A DNA stretch of 64,000 bases. Origin: Natronococcus sp. A-GB7 (GTDB lineage Archaea > Halobacteriota > Halobacteria > Halobacteriales > Natrialbaceae). The translations under genes were made by a program, and so were the position numbers. The notes below the pieces were generated by a model that was not told the origin of the DNA, made no database searches, and was given only the letters and a program-made list of their open reading frames with translations. Where the stretch lies: NCBI RefSeq assembly GCF_029688865.1, contig NZ_JARUKV010000005.1, positions 62,001 to 126,000 of the forward strand, given 5' to 3'. Shown here piece by piece: positions 17,036 through 25,936 of this stretch (positions are counted from its first letter, which is position 1; the number at the start of each line of letters is the position of its first letter).

Positions 17036-19513
17036 GTGAGCGACCTTCCGCCGAAGACGAGTCTCAGGCGCTGGCTCGTCACGACCAATCACAAGGACGT
17101 CGGGATCCTCTATCTGGTGACGGCGCTGTTCTTCCTGGTGCTGGGTGGAATCATGGCGTTGCTGTTCCGGGCGCACCTCTGGGAGAGCGGTGGCACGGGA
17201 CTGCTGACGGAGAACCAGTTCAACCAGGCGGTCTCGACCCACGGGCTGTTGATGGTGTTCTGGTTCCTCTCGCCGATCGCGTCCGGCTTCGCGAACTACT
17301 TCGTCCCGCTACAGATCGGGGCGAAGGACCTCGCCTTTCCCCGCCTGAACGCACTGAGCTACTGGTTTTACCTGTTCTCCGGGATCCTGTTCGGGATCTC
17401 GTTCTTCCAGGGGAGTTCCTTCTCGGGGGGATGGACGATGTACGCGCCGCTGAACGTCCCGATGTACACGCCCGCCCTGGAGGCGACGACCGGCGGCAAC
17501 GGCGCCGTGCTCGCGCTGATCCTGTTCGTGCTCTCGATCACGCTCGGTTCGGTGAACTTCATCACGACGATCCACCGCTCGCGGGCCGAGGGGCTCGGCC
17601 TGTGGAACATGCCGATGTTCACCTGGACGTGGCTGCTGACCGTCTGGATGATGCTGTTCGCGTTCGCGGCGCTGTTGGCCGCGTTGCTGTTACAGGCGTC
17701 CGACCGGATCCTGTTGACCCAGTACTTCGCGACCGATCAGGGATCGGGCCTGCTGTGGGCCCACCTGTTCTGGTTCTTCGGTCATCCGGAGGTGTACATC
17801 GTCTTCTTCCCCGCACTGGGGATTATGCTCGAGGCGTTCCAGACGTTTACGGGACGGCGACTCGTCGGCCGCAAGTGGGTCATCATCGCGATGGTGCTCA
17901 TCGCGGTCCAGTCGTTTTTGGTGTGGATGCACCACATGTTCCTGACGACGATCAACCTCGAGATCAAGACGCTGTTCATGGCGACGACGATCGGCATTTC
18001 GCTGCCCTTCGACCTGATCGTCTTCGCGCTGATCTACACGATGGTCAAGGGCCGCGTGCGGATGACGACGCCGTTTCTGTTCTCGCTCGGGGCGCTCGTC
18101 CTCTTTATCCTCGGCGGTATTACGGGGGTGTTCCTGGGTGCCGTCGTGCTCGACTACGAGTTCCGGGGCACCTACTGGGTCGTCGCCCACTTTCACTACG
18201 TGATGGCCTCCGGCGTCACCGCGCTGGTCGGCGGCCTCTACTACTGGTGGCCGAAGCTCACCGGGCGGATGTACTCCGAGACGCTCGGCAAGCTCAACTT
18301 CGCGGTCTACTTCGTCGGGTTCAACCTGCTGTACTTCCCGCAGTTTCTCGCCTGGGAGACGCCCCGGCGCGTCTTCCACTACACCGAGGGTCTCCAGCTC
18401 TACCACCAGCTCTCGACGGTCGGCGCGTTCGTCTTCGGCGCCTCGTTTCTCATCCTGTTCGCGACGCTCGCCCACAGTCTCGTTGCGGGTCCGCGAGCGC
18501 CCGAGAACCCCTGGGAGTTCTCCCGCACGGCCGAGTGGGCGGTCCCCTCGCCACCGCCGCTCGAGAACTGGGACGGCCGCCCCAGCTACGCCTCGGGATC
18601 GCTCGAGTTCGTCGAGGACTCGGCGGCCCAGCCCGACGGCGGCGTCGCACACGAGAACCGGACCGCCTCGGAGGCTGCCGGGGGCGGGGAACACGCCGAC
18701 CACGCCAGCATCTGGCCGCTCGGGGTGGGGTTGGGCACGTTCGTCTTCTTCCTCGGACTGACCGGGATCACGCCGTACACGATCGGCTTCGCGGAGGGAA
18801 CCGGCGTCCCGCCCGAGGCGCTCACCGGGACCAGCGCCGAGCAGAGCGTCCTGTACCCGATACTGACCGTGCTTGGCGTGGCAATCATGGGGTACACGCT
18901 GTTCGAGTTCGGCCGCGAGCGGTTCGTCGTCCCCGAGATGGCCATCGCCGAGCGCTGGCCCGTCGAGGGGGTCGGCAACACGAAGTTCGGGGTCTGGGTG
19001 TTCCTCGCCTCGGACGTCGTCGTCTTCGGAGCCATCATCGGCGCGTACATCTTCATGCGACTCCACGCGGGCTGGGGCGACTGGACGCGGGTTCCGTTCG
19101 CCTCCTGGCCCGGCCTGCTGAACACGTACATCCTGCTGACCTCGAGTTTCACCGTCGTACTCGCGCTCGTGATGGCCGAACGCAAGAACAAGCGGGGCCT
19201 GCTCGCGACGCTGGGTGCGACCCTCGGACTCGGACTGGCGTTCATGGGCGTGAAAGGCTACGAGTACAGCGTGAAGTTCGCCGACGGCGAGTACTGGTGG
19301 TACGGCCTGGAGTACTCGATCTACTACGTGACGACGGGGATGCACGCCCTGCACGTCATCTTCGGCCTGCTGATCGCCGGCTTCATGATCTACCGCGTCT
19401 GGTCGATCGACGCCTATCTCGAGGACCACCGGCCGGTGGAGTTCTTCGGGCTCTACTGGCACTTCGTCGACATCGTCTGGGTGATCCTCTTCCCGCTGTT
19501 CTACCTGATGTGA
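17036..19513 (+). CDS. Haem-copper oxidase, fused subunits I and III
   Basis: 825 residues. Residues 1 to about 530 are subunit I: THGLLM (low-spin haem His about 69), FGHPEVY with CuB His 250, the Glu of the proton channel and the cross-linked Tyr 254, CuB His pair at 299-300 (WMHHMF), and HFHYVM with the high- and low-spin haem His at 385 and 387. After a charged linker, residues ~575-825 form a subunit III-like helical bundle (FGVWVFLASDVVVFGAIIGAYIF ... ALHVIFGLL ... WHFVDIVWVILFPLFYL). It is the proton-pumping terminal oxidase core, A-type by the GHPEVY glutamate. Subunit II is not encoded nearby. The GTG start is supported by the strong SD. Confidence 0.95.
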   Translation: MSDLPPKTSLRRWLVTTNHKDVGILYLVTALFFLVLGGIMALLFRAHLWESGGTGLLTENQFNQAVSTHGLLMVFWFLSPIASGFANYFVPLQIGAKDLAFPRLNALSYWFYLFSGILFGISFFQGSSFSGGWTMYAPLNVPMYTPALEATTGGNGAVLALILFVLSITLGSVNFITTIHRSRAEGLGLWNMPMFTWTWLLTVWMMLFAFAALLAALLLQASDRILLTQYFATDQGSGLLWAHLFWFFGHPEVYIVFFPALGIMLEAFQTFTGRRLVGRKWVIIAMVLIAVQSFLVWMHHMFLTTINLEIKTLFMATTIGISLPFDLIVFALIYTMVKGRVRMTTPFLFSLGALVLFILGGITGVFLGAVVLDYEFRGTYWVVAHFHYVMASGVTALVGGLYYWWPKLTGRMYSETLGKLNFAVYFVGFNLLYFPQFLAWETPRRVFHYTEGLQLYHQLSTVGAFVFGASFLILFATLAHSLVAGPRAPENPWEFSRTAEWAVPSPPPLENWDGRPSYASGSLEFVEDSAAQPDGGVAHENRTASEAAGGGEHADHASIWPLGVGLGTFVFFLGLTGITPYTIGFAEGTGVPPEALTGTSAEQSVLYPILTVLGVAIMGYTLFEFGRERFVVPEMAIAERWPVEGVGNTKFGVWVFLASDVVVFGAIIGAYIFMRLHAGWGDWTRVPFASWPGLLNTYILLTSSFTVVLALVMAERKNKRGLLATLGATLGLGLAFMGVKGYEYSVKFADGEYWWYGLEYSIYYVTTGMHALHVIFGLLIAGFMIYRVWSIDAYLEDHRPVEFFGLYWHFVDIVWVILFPLFYLM

Positions 19514-19653
19514 ACGGGACTCACGACCTTCGGTCGGTCGCGTTCGGTCGCACCCGCTCGAGCGGCGAACACCGAACGTTCGTTTTCGTATTGACGGACG
19601 TATACCTCACCTTACCATAGTCATTTGCTACCCCAGCGCATATCTTCGGACGT

Positions 19654-20148
19654 ATGTTCGAAACGATCCTCCTCCCAACGGACGGCAGCGAGCGGGCGGA
19701 GCGAGCGGCGCCGTACGCCGTCGAGCTGGCCGAACGGTTCGACGCGACACTGCACCCGATGTACGTCGTCGACACCGACGCGCTCGGTCACGTCCTCGGT
19801 CCAGAGCAGGTCGATCGGATCGGCGCCGGCCAGTTCGCGGAGATGACCGAACTCCACGAGCGGGCCGCGGCAGCCGTCGATGGGGTCCGCGAGTACGTCG
19901 ATTCGGCCGACGTCACGGTCGATCCCGTGATCGAGGCTGGGATCCCACGGACGGTGATCTCCCGGTTTGCAGCGGAGAACGACGTCGACCTCATCGTGAT
20001 GACGTCGCAGGGTCGCGGCGGCGTCCGGCGCGCCCTGTTCGGGAGCATTACCGAAGATGTCGCCCGCGAGACGAACGTGCCCGTGATGGTGATCGACGCG
20101 GACGACGACCGCCAGGATCGAGCCGAACCCGAACCCGAGCTCGCCTGA
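19654..20148 (+). CDS. Universal stress protein UspA family
   Basis: 164 residues with a single USP fold: N-terminal ILLPTDGSERAERAAPYAV and the ATP-binding-type signature VMTSQGRGGVRRALFGSITEDVARETNVPVMVI (G-2x-G-9x-G-S/T). It probably binds ATP. Monocistronic, with a TATA-like CATATCTT about 18 bases before the ATG. A second, divergent UspA protein lies at 48519. Confidence 0.93.
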   Translation: MFETILLPTDGSERAERAAPYAVELAERFDATLHPMYVVDTDALGHVLGPEQVDRIGAGQFAEMTELHERAAAAVDGVREYVDSADVTVDPVIEAGIPRTVISRFAAENDVDLIVMTSQGRGGVRRALFGSITEDVARETNVPVMVIDADDDRQDRAEPEPELA

Positions 20149-20197
20149 TCGGGAGCGATCGCAAGGTTACAAGCCATCGGCGGCGTAACCGCCCGGT

Positions 20198-20971
20198 ATG
20201 TCCCTCGAGCTCTCGACGTTCGCGGATCGACTCGACGAGCGGCTGCACACCGACGACTACGCCGACCTCGACGCCAGCGCGAACGGTCTGCAGGTCGGCC
20301 CCGACGAGGGGAGCCTCGAGCGCGTCGCGTTCGCCGTCGACGGCGCCGTCGAAACGTTCGAGCGCGCCGCCGAGGCCAACGCGGACGCGCTCGTCGTCCA
20401 CCACGGGCTCTCCTGGGGCGGGTTCGATCGGGTGACGGGACGAACGTACGATCGGCTCGAGCCCCTGTTCGAGCACGATATCGCGCTGTACGTCTCCCAC
20501 CTCCCGCTGGACGGCCACCAGGAGCTCGGCAACGCCGCGGGCGTCGCCGACGTCCTCGAACTCGAGGACCGGAACCCGTTCGGCGAGCTCGGCCCCGAAC
20601 ACATCGGGCAGCGCGGCACCGCTCCGGACGCCTACGAGCCCGACGATCTCACTGATCGACTCGAGTCGGAGCTCGAGACCGACGGCCGACCCGTCCGGCT
20701 GCTCGAGTTCGGCCCCGACGAGATCGAGGCGGTCGCGGTCGTCACCGGTAGCGGCGTCGACTGGCTCGACGAGGCGGTCGAGGCTGGCGCGGACGCACTC
20801 GTCACGGGCGAGGGGAAACAGCAGGTCTACCACGAGGCCAGGGAGGCGGGGATCAACGTCGTCCTCGCGGGTCACTACGCGACCGAGACGTTCGGGGTTC
20901 GGGCGCTGCAGGAACTCGTCGAGGAGTGGGGGCTCGAGACGACGTTCCTCGAGGCGCCGACCGGGCTGTAG
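20198..20971 (+). CDS. Nif3-like dinuclear-metal hexameric protein
   Basis: 257 residues. Metal-site motifs HHGLSWGG near residue 68 and, toward the C-terminus, GHYATETFG (His and Glu) match Nif3/YbgI proteins, which form toroidal hexamers with two metals per subunit. Some members are annotated GTP cyclohydrolase I type 2, but that activity is not established for archaea. A 49-base gap separates it from the uspA gene upstream. Confidence 0.92.
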   Translation: MSLELSTFADRLDERLHTDDYADLDASANGLQVGPDEGSLERVAFAVDGAVETFERAAEANADALVVHHGLSWGGFDRVTGRTYDRLEPLFEHDIALYVSHLPLDGHQELGNAAGVADVLELEDRNPFGELGPEHIGQRGTAPDAYEPDDLTDRLESELETDGRPVRLLEFGPDEIEAVAVVTGSGVDWLDEAVEAGADALVTGEGKQQVYHEAREAGINVVLAGHYATETFGVRALQELVEEWGLETTFLEAPTGL

Positions 20972-21268
20972 GCTGTCGTTGACGATGGATGCGGGTGCGT
21001 ACACCGCCGACGCGGGACGTAGCGACGCCGTACTGTCGCCCGTCGATCGGCTCGAGTCGGCGACGATCGGTTTGACGCGGCGCTCGGGCCGTCCGTCGCC
21101 CCGACCGCCCCGCTTGAGCGACCGACGACCCGATCGTCGCGGTGGCGTCCGACGGATTGCTCGAGCCGCGCTGTTGGCTCCCGTGAACCGCCCTGCAGCC
21201 CGTCGATAACAATGGTCGTCGCGCGGGAAGGGGCTCTCACTCTCGGGATCGACCCGGGGAACTAACCA

Positions 21269-22132
21269 ATGACACGAGAGCTCCCTTCCAGACGAGAGTG
21301 GTTACGAAGGGTCACCGTTACCGCTGCGGTGATCGGTGGCGCATCGGGCAGTGCGGTCGCCGGCGACGGCGCGGCAACGGCGACCGACGGCGGCGTCGAT
21401 CCCGCGTGCGCGGAGCCGGACCCCGCCGACGTTCGGCTCGTCCCCGCCTGTACGGACGACGACGCGGCCGTCTTCTGCGTGACCAACGACGGAACGCGTC
21501 CGGTCTCCCTCGAGTGGCGCCCCGTCGATCCGCCCGAGGAACGAATCGAGTTCGTCGACTGCCAGACCGTACGCGTCGTCGGCGAGTTCGTCGACGTGAT
21601 CGTCGGCGCGACGTTCGTCGCCGCGGACGGCCAGATCGGCAACCTCTTCGAGCCGTTCGGCGGCGTCGACGGCGTCCGAACGTTCGACGTCCGCGAACTC
21701 GAGGGCGTCCCCGACGACGCGATCATCGACGGTATCGAGGCGTTCCGCGACGAGCCCGTACTCCCGGGAGCGGGGGACCTCGCGGTCACGAACCCCGAGT
21801 TCGACGCCTGCCAGGAGGCGTTCTTCGGCGAGGTGCTCGTCGAGAGCGGCTCGGACGGCGAGGACGACGATCCCGAGGAGGGGGCGGATGCCGACCGTGC
21901 CGAAGACGTCTCCGCTGACGACCTCGAGACGCTGACGGTGGATCCCGGAGAGACGACCTGCATCGCCGTCGAGGCGCCGGACGGCCCCGTCGCCGTACAG
22001 CTTCTCCGGGACGGGGAGGTGCTCGTCGAGCGAACCAGCGCCGCCGACGTCGCGTGTCCGCGTCCGATCTCGGCCGACGAGGTGAGCTCCGTCGTCGCGC
22101 CGCCGGACGAGTTCGTCGACGACCGTTCCTGA
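21269..22132 (+). CDS. Tat-exported acidic protein of unknown function
   Basis: 287 residues. The N-terminus has a Tat motif (S-R-R-E-W-L-R-R) followed by a hydrophobic stretch ending AVAGDG. The mature part is acidic, with six or more Cys spread through it (for example VRLVPACTDDDAAVFCVTNDG and VACPRP) and a low-complexity Asp/Glu stretch at about residues 195-215. It opens with a domain describing 'deviation from normal' style beta strands (FCVTNDGTRPVSLEWRPV). No family is named. The Cys pairs may be disulfides, which is less common in haloarchaeal exported proteins. Confidence 0.75.
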   Translation: MTRELPSRREWLRRVTVTAAVIGGASGSAVAGDGAATATDGGVDPACAEPDPADVRLVPACTDDDAAVFCVTNDGTRPVSLEWRPVDPPEERIEFVDCQTVRVVGEFVDVIVGATFVAADGQIGNLFEPFGGVDGVRTFDVRELEGVPDDAIIDGIEAFRDEPVLPGAGDLAVTNPEFDACQEAFFGEVLVESGSDGEDDDPEEGADADRAEDVSADDLETLTVDPGETTCIAVEAPDGPVAVQLLRDGEVLVERTSAADVACPRPISADEVSSVVAPPDEFVDDRS

Positions 22133-22265
22133 GCGGTCGCGCGTCGCCGACGGTGACGGGGTCGTCGGAGGCAAGTCGCCAGAATCAGGCGCTTCCGATT
22201 CGGACGGCCGAGTCGGTCCCGCCGAGATCGCGGCGTTGAAAGCGCTGGCCCGCCGACTCGAGGAC

Positions 22266-23309
22266 ATGACCGACGAGCACGACAGCGACGAGGATCACGA
22301 CCACGAGCCCGAGCGCGAGACGTTCCAACACGACCCCGTCGGCCACGCCGAGGCCCGCGCGGGGATGACGGTCGGCGAACTCGCCGACGAGTACGGCAAC
22401 GCGGGCGTCGGCGCGGCGAGCCTCCACGAGGCCGTCGACGTCACCGAGGCGATGTTCGACGACGACGTGACCGTCTTCTTCGGGCTGGCCGGTGCGATGG
22501 TGCCGACCGGGATGCGTCGGATCGTCGCCGACCTGATCCGGGACGGCTACATCGACGCGCTGATCACGACCGGGGCGAACCTCACCCACGACTCGATCGA
22601 GGCCATCGGCGGGAAACACCACCACGGCTGCGTACAGGCCGAGGGCAAAACGGAGCGCGAACACGACGAAACGCTGCGCGACGAGGGAGTCGATCGGATC
22701 TACAACGTCTACCTTCCCCAGGAGTTCTTCGCGACGTTCGAATCGCACCTTCGCGAGGAGGTCTTCCCCGTGCTCGAGGAGGAGGCGGAGGACTCCGGCC
22801 CCGTCTCGATCGAACGCCTGACTCGCGAACTCGGGCGAGCCAACGCCGAGATCAACGAGCAAGAGGACGTCGAGGAGGGGCCAGGCATCGCCGCCGCGGC
22901 CTACGAGAACGACGTGCCGATCTACTGTCCCGCCGTCCAGGACTCCGTTCTCGGGCTACAGGCCTGGATGTACTCCCAGACCTCGCCGTTCTCGCTGGAC
23001 GCCCTCGCAGACATGACCGCGCTGACCGACATCGCGTTCGAGGCCGAGGAGGCCGGCGCCTTCGTCGTCGGCGGCGGCGTCCCGAAAAACTTCACGCTCC
23101 AGACGATGCTCGTCGCGCCCGGGGCCTACGACTACGCGGTCCAGCTGACGATGGACCCGAAACAGACGGGCGGGCTCTCGGGGGCGACCCTCGAGGAGGC
23201 CCGCTCGTGGGGCAAACTCGAGAAAGATGCAGAAAACGTCTCGGTGTACGCCGACGCGACGATCACGCTGCCGCTGGTGATCGCCGCTGCGCGGGAACGC
23301 CTCGAGTAG
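22266..23309 (+). CDS. dhs: Deoxyhypusine synthase
   Basis: 347 residues from the ATG at 22266. DHS blocks: FFGLAGAMVPTGMRRIVADLI (NAD site), TTGANLTHDSIEAIGGKHHHG, VPIYCPAVQDSVLG, GGGVPKNFTLQ and EARSWGKLEKDAENVSVYADATI, whose Lys (about residue 317) aligns with the catalytic Lys that forms the enzyme-imine intermediate. It transfers the aminobutyl group (from spermidine, or in haloarchaea possibly via agmatine) to the eIF5A lysine. Its partners eIF5A and agmatinase are at 13163-14388. The in-frame start at 22236 is less likely since it adds no conserved residues. Confidence 0.96.
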   Translation: MTDEHDSDEDHDHEPERETFQHDPVGHAEARAGMTVGELADEYGNAGVGAASLHEAVDVTEAMFDDDVTVFFGLAGAMVPTGMRRIVADLIRDGYIDALITTGANLTHDSIEAIGGKHHHGCVQAEGKTEREHDETLRDEGVDRIYNVYLPQEFFATFESHLREEVFPVLEEEAEDSGPVSIERLTRELGRANAEINEQEDVEEGPGIAAAAYENDVPIYCPAVQDSVLGLQAWMYSQTSPFSLDALADMTALTDIAFEAEEAGAFVVGGGVPKNFTLQTMLVAPGAYDYAVQLTMDPKQTGGLSGATLEEARSWGKLEKDAENVSVYADATITLPLVIAAARERLE

Positions 23310-23345
23310 CGAGCGAGTCGGCGGTACGGGGGCGCTCGGGCGGGT

Positions 23346-23732
23346 TCAGTACGTCCGATAGCTCGCCGTGCCGACGTCGACCCGAACGAGCCGGTTCTCC
23401 TCGTAGGCGTCGCTGGGCGCGCCGTACTTCTCGTTGATCCGGCGTCTGGCTTCGTCGGTCTCGGCCTCGTCCTCGACCACGTTCGCGGTGCCGAGCAGCG
23501 TCACCATCCACTGCGTGTCGCCGCCGTCGTCGGCCTGGATCGACAGCGCGACCTTCGGGTTCTCGCGGACGTTCTCGAGCTTGCGTCCCGTCGTGACGAT
23601 CTCGACCGTGTCGTCCTCGTAGCGAAACCAGACGGGCGCGGCGTGGGGGCGCCCGTCGACGCAGGTGGCGAAGTGGGCCATCACCGGTTCGTTCTCGAGC
23701 AGTCGTTCGGCTTCGGGTGGAACCGTCGTCAC
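23346..23732 (-). CDS. Pyridoxamine-5'-phosphate-oxidase-like split-barrel protein
   Basis: 128 residues from a GTG at 23732. A split-barrel flavin-binding fold is suggested by MAHFATCVDGRPHAAPVWFRYEDDTVEIVTTGRKLENVRENPKVALSI, the standard PNPOx/F420-dependent reductase N-terminal half. Cofactor may be FMN, F420 or haem; substrate unknown. The frame is open upstream to 23789, but the GTG gives the usual family start. It converges with dhs. Confidence 0.85.
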   Translation of the reverse strand: MTTVPPEAERLLENEPVMAHFATCVDGRPHAAPVWFRYEDDTVEIVTTGRKLENVRENPKVALSIQADDGGDTQWMVTLLGTANVVEDEAETDEARRRINEKYGAPSDAYEENRLVRVDVGTASYRTY

Positions 23733-23785
23733 GGCCGAGGATGGGTGCCGAGCCCGCAAAAGCGGCCGCCCCGCGACTGCCGGAC

Positions 23786-24451
23786 TCAAACCGACGTCCG
23801 GAGCCGACCCGCGTCGAGGGAGACGTAGTGAAACAGCGTTCCCGTCAGTCCGCTGTCGGCGATCCGCCGACCGGAGCTCTCGACGAGCACCGAATCGTGG
23901 TAGCCCGTCGGCAGCTGCCGGGCGAGCCGTCGGCTAAAGGCGGTGTCCTCGTTTGGCACCTCGGGGAACCCCCCGGCCTCGAGAAAGGCCTCCCGGTGGA
24001 CGAAGAAGTTGAACCCGGGAAGAATGGGGCGCTCGAAGTGGGGAAAGACGTGGTTGATCGTCCCCTCCATCAGCTTCGCCCGCAGGGGTCCGGTCATCCG
24101 ACAGGCCGAGCTGCCGGCTGCGAGGTTCTCGCGCTCGACGAAGCCGAGCAGCTCGGTCAGATAGCTCGGCCGAACGCGAGTGTCGGCGTCGACGAAGGCC
24201 AGCCACTCGCCCTCGGCCGCCTCGCCGCCCAGGTTTCGGCCCGCGGCGATGCTCGAGCCCGATCCCTCGAGCACCGTCGCACCGTGTGCGCGGGCGACGT
24301 CGGCGGTGGCGTCCGTCGAGGCGCCGTCGACGACGATCACCTCGTACTCGTAATCGGTCTCGAGGGCGGCGATGCTCTCGAGACAGTCGGCGAGGTAGTC
24401 GGCCTCGTTTCTCGCGGGAACGACGAAACTCACGTCCGGTGTGGCTGCCAT
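23786..24451 (-). CDS. Family 2 glycosyltransferase
   Basis: 221 residues. GT-A fold: VSFVVPARNEADYLADCLESI, VIVVDGASTDATADVARAHGA, the nucleotide-site AFVDADTR (DxD-like) and the acceptor-side GFNFFVHREAFLEAGGFPEV.NEDTAFSRRL. No membrane helix, so it acts on the cytoplasmic face. Similar to haloarchaeal GT2 proteins of unknown acceptor. Same strand as the downstream PNPOx-like gene (53 bases apart), perhaps co-transcribed. Confidence 0.9.
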   Translation of the reverse strand: MAATPDVSFVVPARNEADYLADCLESIAALETDYEYEVIVVDGASTDATADVARAHGATVLEGSGSSIAAGRNLGGEAAEGEWLAFVDADTRVRPSYLTELLGFVERENLAAGSSACRMTGPLRAKLMEGTINHVFPHFERPILPGFNFFVHREAFLEAGGFPEVPNEDTAFSRRLARQLPTGYHDSVLVESSGRRIADSGLTGTLFHYVSLDAGRLRTSV

Positions 24452-24670
24452 CCGTGTTTTCGAGTCCGCTACCCTCGAGTATAACCTGTGGGCGGGCAGG
24501 TGCCGACAGCCGCGTCGCCGATCGCGGCGATACTCGGTAGATCATGAACGTTTATTATGGTTCGGTCTGAAGAATGGAGTACAGATGTCGGTCGTACCCG
24601 TACACCCCCTCGCCTGATTCTCCGACGACAGCATCGCCTGCCGACGACGCGACTTCCCACACGACCGACA

Positions 24671-24886
24671 ATGAGCACGCATCCCCACTACGCCAAGCCC
24701 GAACCGACTCCCGACCAGCCGACGACCGAGACACCGTCGACGCAGCCGACAACCGAGACGGCCTCGCCCGCGACGGCGAGCGACCGCGCTCCGGCAACGT
24801 TCTCGAGGACACGGAGCGACCGCCTGCAGAATCTCATCGACGAGTGGAACACCGCCTTCGCGGCGGACGGCTCGAGCGCCGAGTGA
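24671..24886 (+). CDS. Small acidic Thr/Pro-rich protein, unknown function
   Basis: 71 residues from the ATG at 24671. The first half is a Thr/Pro/Glu repeat-like linker (TPDQPTTETPSTQPTTETASP), the second an amphipathic helix (RSDRLQNLIDEWNTAFAADG). A TATA-like TTTATTATG at 24550 lies well upstream. Codon use is G/C-ending and consistent with coding, but there is no recognised family, so it may also be spurious. Confidence 0.45.
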   Translation: MSTHPHYAKPEPTPDQPTTETPSTQPTTETASPATASDRAPATFSRTRSDRLQNLIDEWNTAFAADGSSAE

Positions 24887-25046
24887 GGACCGTTCGGGAA
24901 GATCCAAACCGTCTTTTGGCTCTCGAGCGTAGGCCCGTACGGCCGATGACGACCCACTCGCTCCGAGCCGGACTCGGCACCCGGTGGTGACGAGCCCTAT
25001 GAGTGCCGAGGCCAACGATTTACTGGTACCGGATTGATAGCGACGA

Positions 25047-25820
25047 CTACTTTTCTGCAGCTACGACGAGCGTCGGTGGGATTCGGGCCATCCGGTCCGG
25101 CTGGAAACTCCCGTACTCGGACTCGTACTTCTCAGGGTCCTCGTACCCCGGTTCACGAAGTTCTTCGATCGAAAACCCGACTTCGAGCAGTGAGGTCGCA
25201 ATCTCACTGACAGTTCTGCGGTAGACGATCATTTCGGCGTCGAACTCCTCGCTGTATTCTCTGCGTGGTGAATCGGCAAAGTAACTGACCGTCAGTTCAC
25301 CAGTCTCCGGGTCGAGGCATCGATACAGGGGATGGTCGACACTGAAGACCAGTTTCCCGCCGGGTTTGAGGACGCGATGCGCTTCCGAGAAACAGGATCG
25401 GATATCTTTGACCCACTGGAATGCGAAGGCGGAAAATGCCAAGTCGTAAGACGCATCCTTAACCATCGGCATGTTAGTCACGCTCGCTTCAACAAGGTCG
25501 ATATCCTCGTCGTGTTCGACCGCGAGGTCACGAGCGTGTGCGAGTTGGTTTTCGGAGAGATCCACGCCAGTCACCTCGGCACCTGCTTTGGAGATCGCAA
25601 GGCCGAATTGCGCGCCGCCACAGCCGAGTTCGATCGCTCGTTTCCCGTCGAGATCGCCGAACAGGCCGAGGTCGTCGCCATCGGGTACTCCGGGTCCGAA
25701 CGCGATACCGACCTCTGTCTCGGCCTCGGCAAATGCTTGCTGGAACGTGTCTGACCAGCTTTCCCACCACTCTTTGGCTTTCTGGTCGGACCGTTCGAGC
25801 GATAGCCTTGATTCGTTCAT
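25047..25820 (-). CDS. Class I SAM-dependent methyltransferase
   Basis: 257 residues from the ATG at 25820. Motif I AIELGCGGAQFGLAI, motif II EVTGVDLSENQL, then DLAFSAFAFQWV and HRVLKPGGKLVFSVDHP are typical methyltransferase-11 blocks. N-terminal KEWWESWSD helix. Substrate unknown. GC is lower than in the flanking 1-24 kb genes, suggesting acquisition. It is divergent from the zinc-ribbon HTH gene (116 bases between starts), which may regulate it. Confidence 0.87.
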   Translation of the reverse strand: MNESRLSLERSDQKAKEWWESWSDTFQQAFAEAETEVGIAFGPGVPDGDDLGLFGDLDGKRAIELGCGGAQFGLAISKAGAEVTGVDLSENQLAHARDLAVEHDEDIDLVEASVTNMPMVKDASYDLAFSAFAFQWVKDIRSCFSEAHRVLKPGGKLVFSVDHPLYRCLDPETGELTVSYFADSPRREYSEEFDAEMIVYRRTVSEIATSLLEVGFSIEELREPGYEDPEKYESEYGSFQPDRMARIPPTLVVAAEK

Positions 25821-25936
25821 CGTGTCTGTGAGACTGGAGCGGGACAGACATAACGTTACTCTGTAGGAGATTACAGTAACCAGACAGACGGACTGCCAGC
25901 CTTTGATTAAACAACGTAGACTCACAACCGCTCAGT

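Noticed and set aside
16861-19620. 919-codon plus-strand frame spanning the oxidase gene
   Set aside because: Different frame from the oxidase; Arg-rich and without helices, whereas the overlapping GTG-started frame has all haem and copper ligands.
20979-21209. 76-residue frame after the Nif3 gene
   Set aside because: Proline/Arg-rich with no family features; probably noncoding intergenic sequence.
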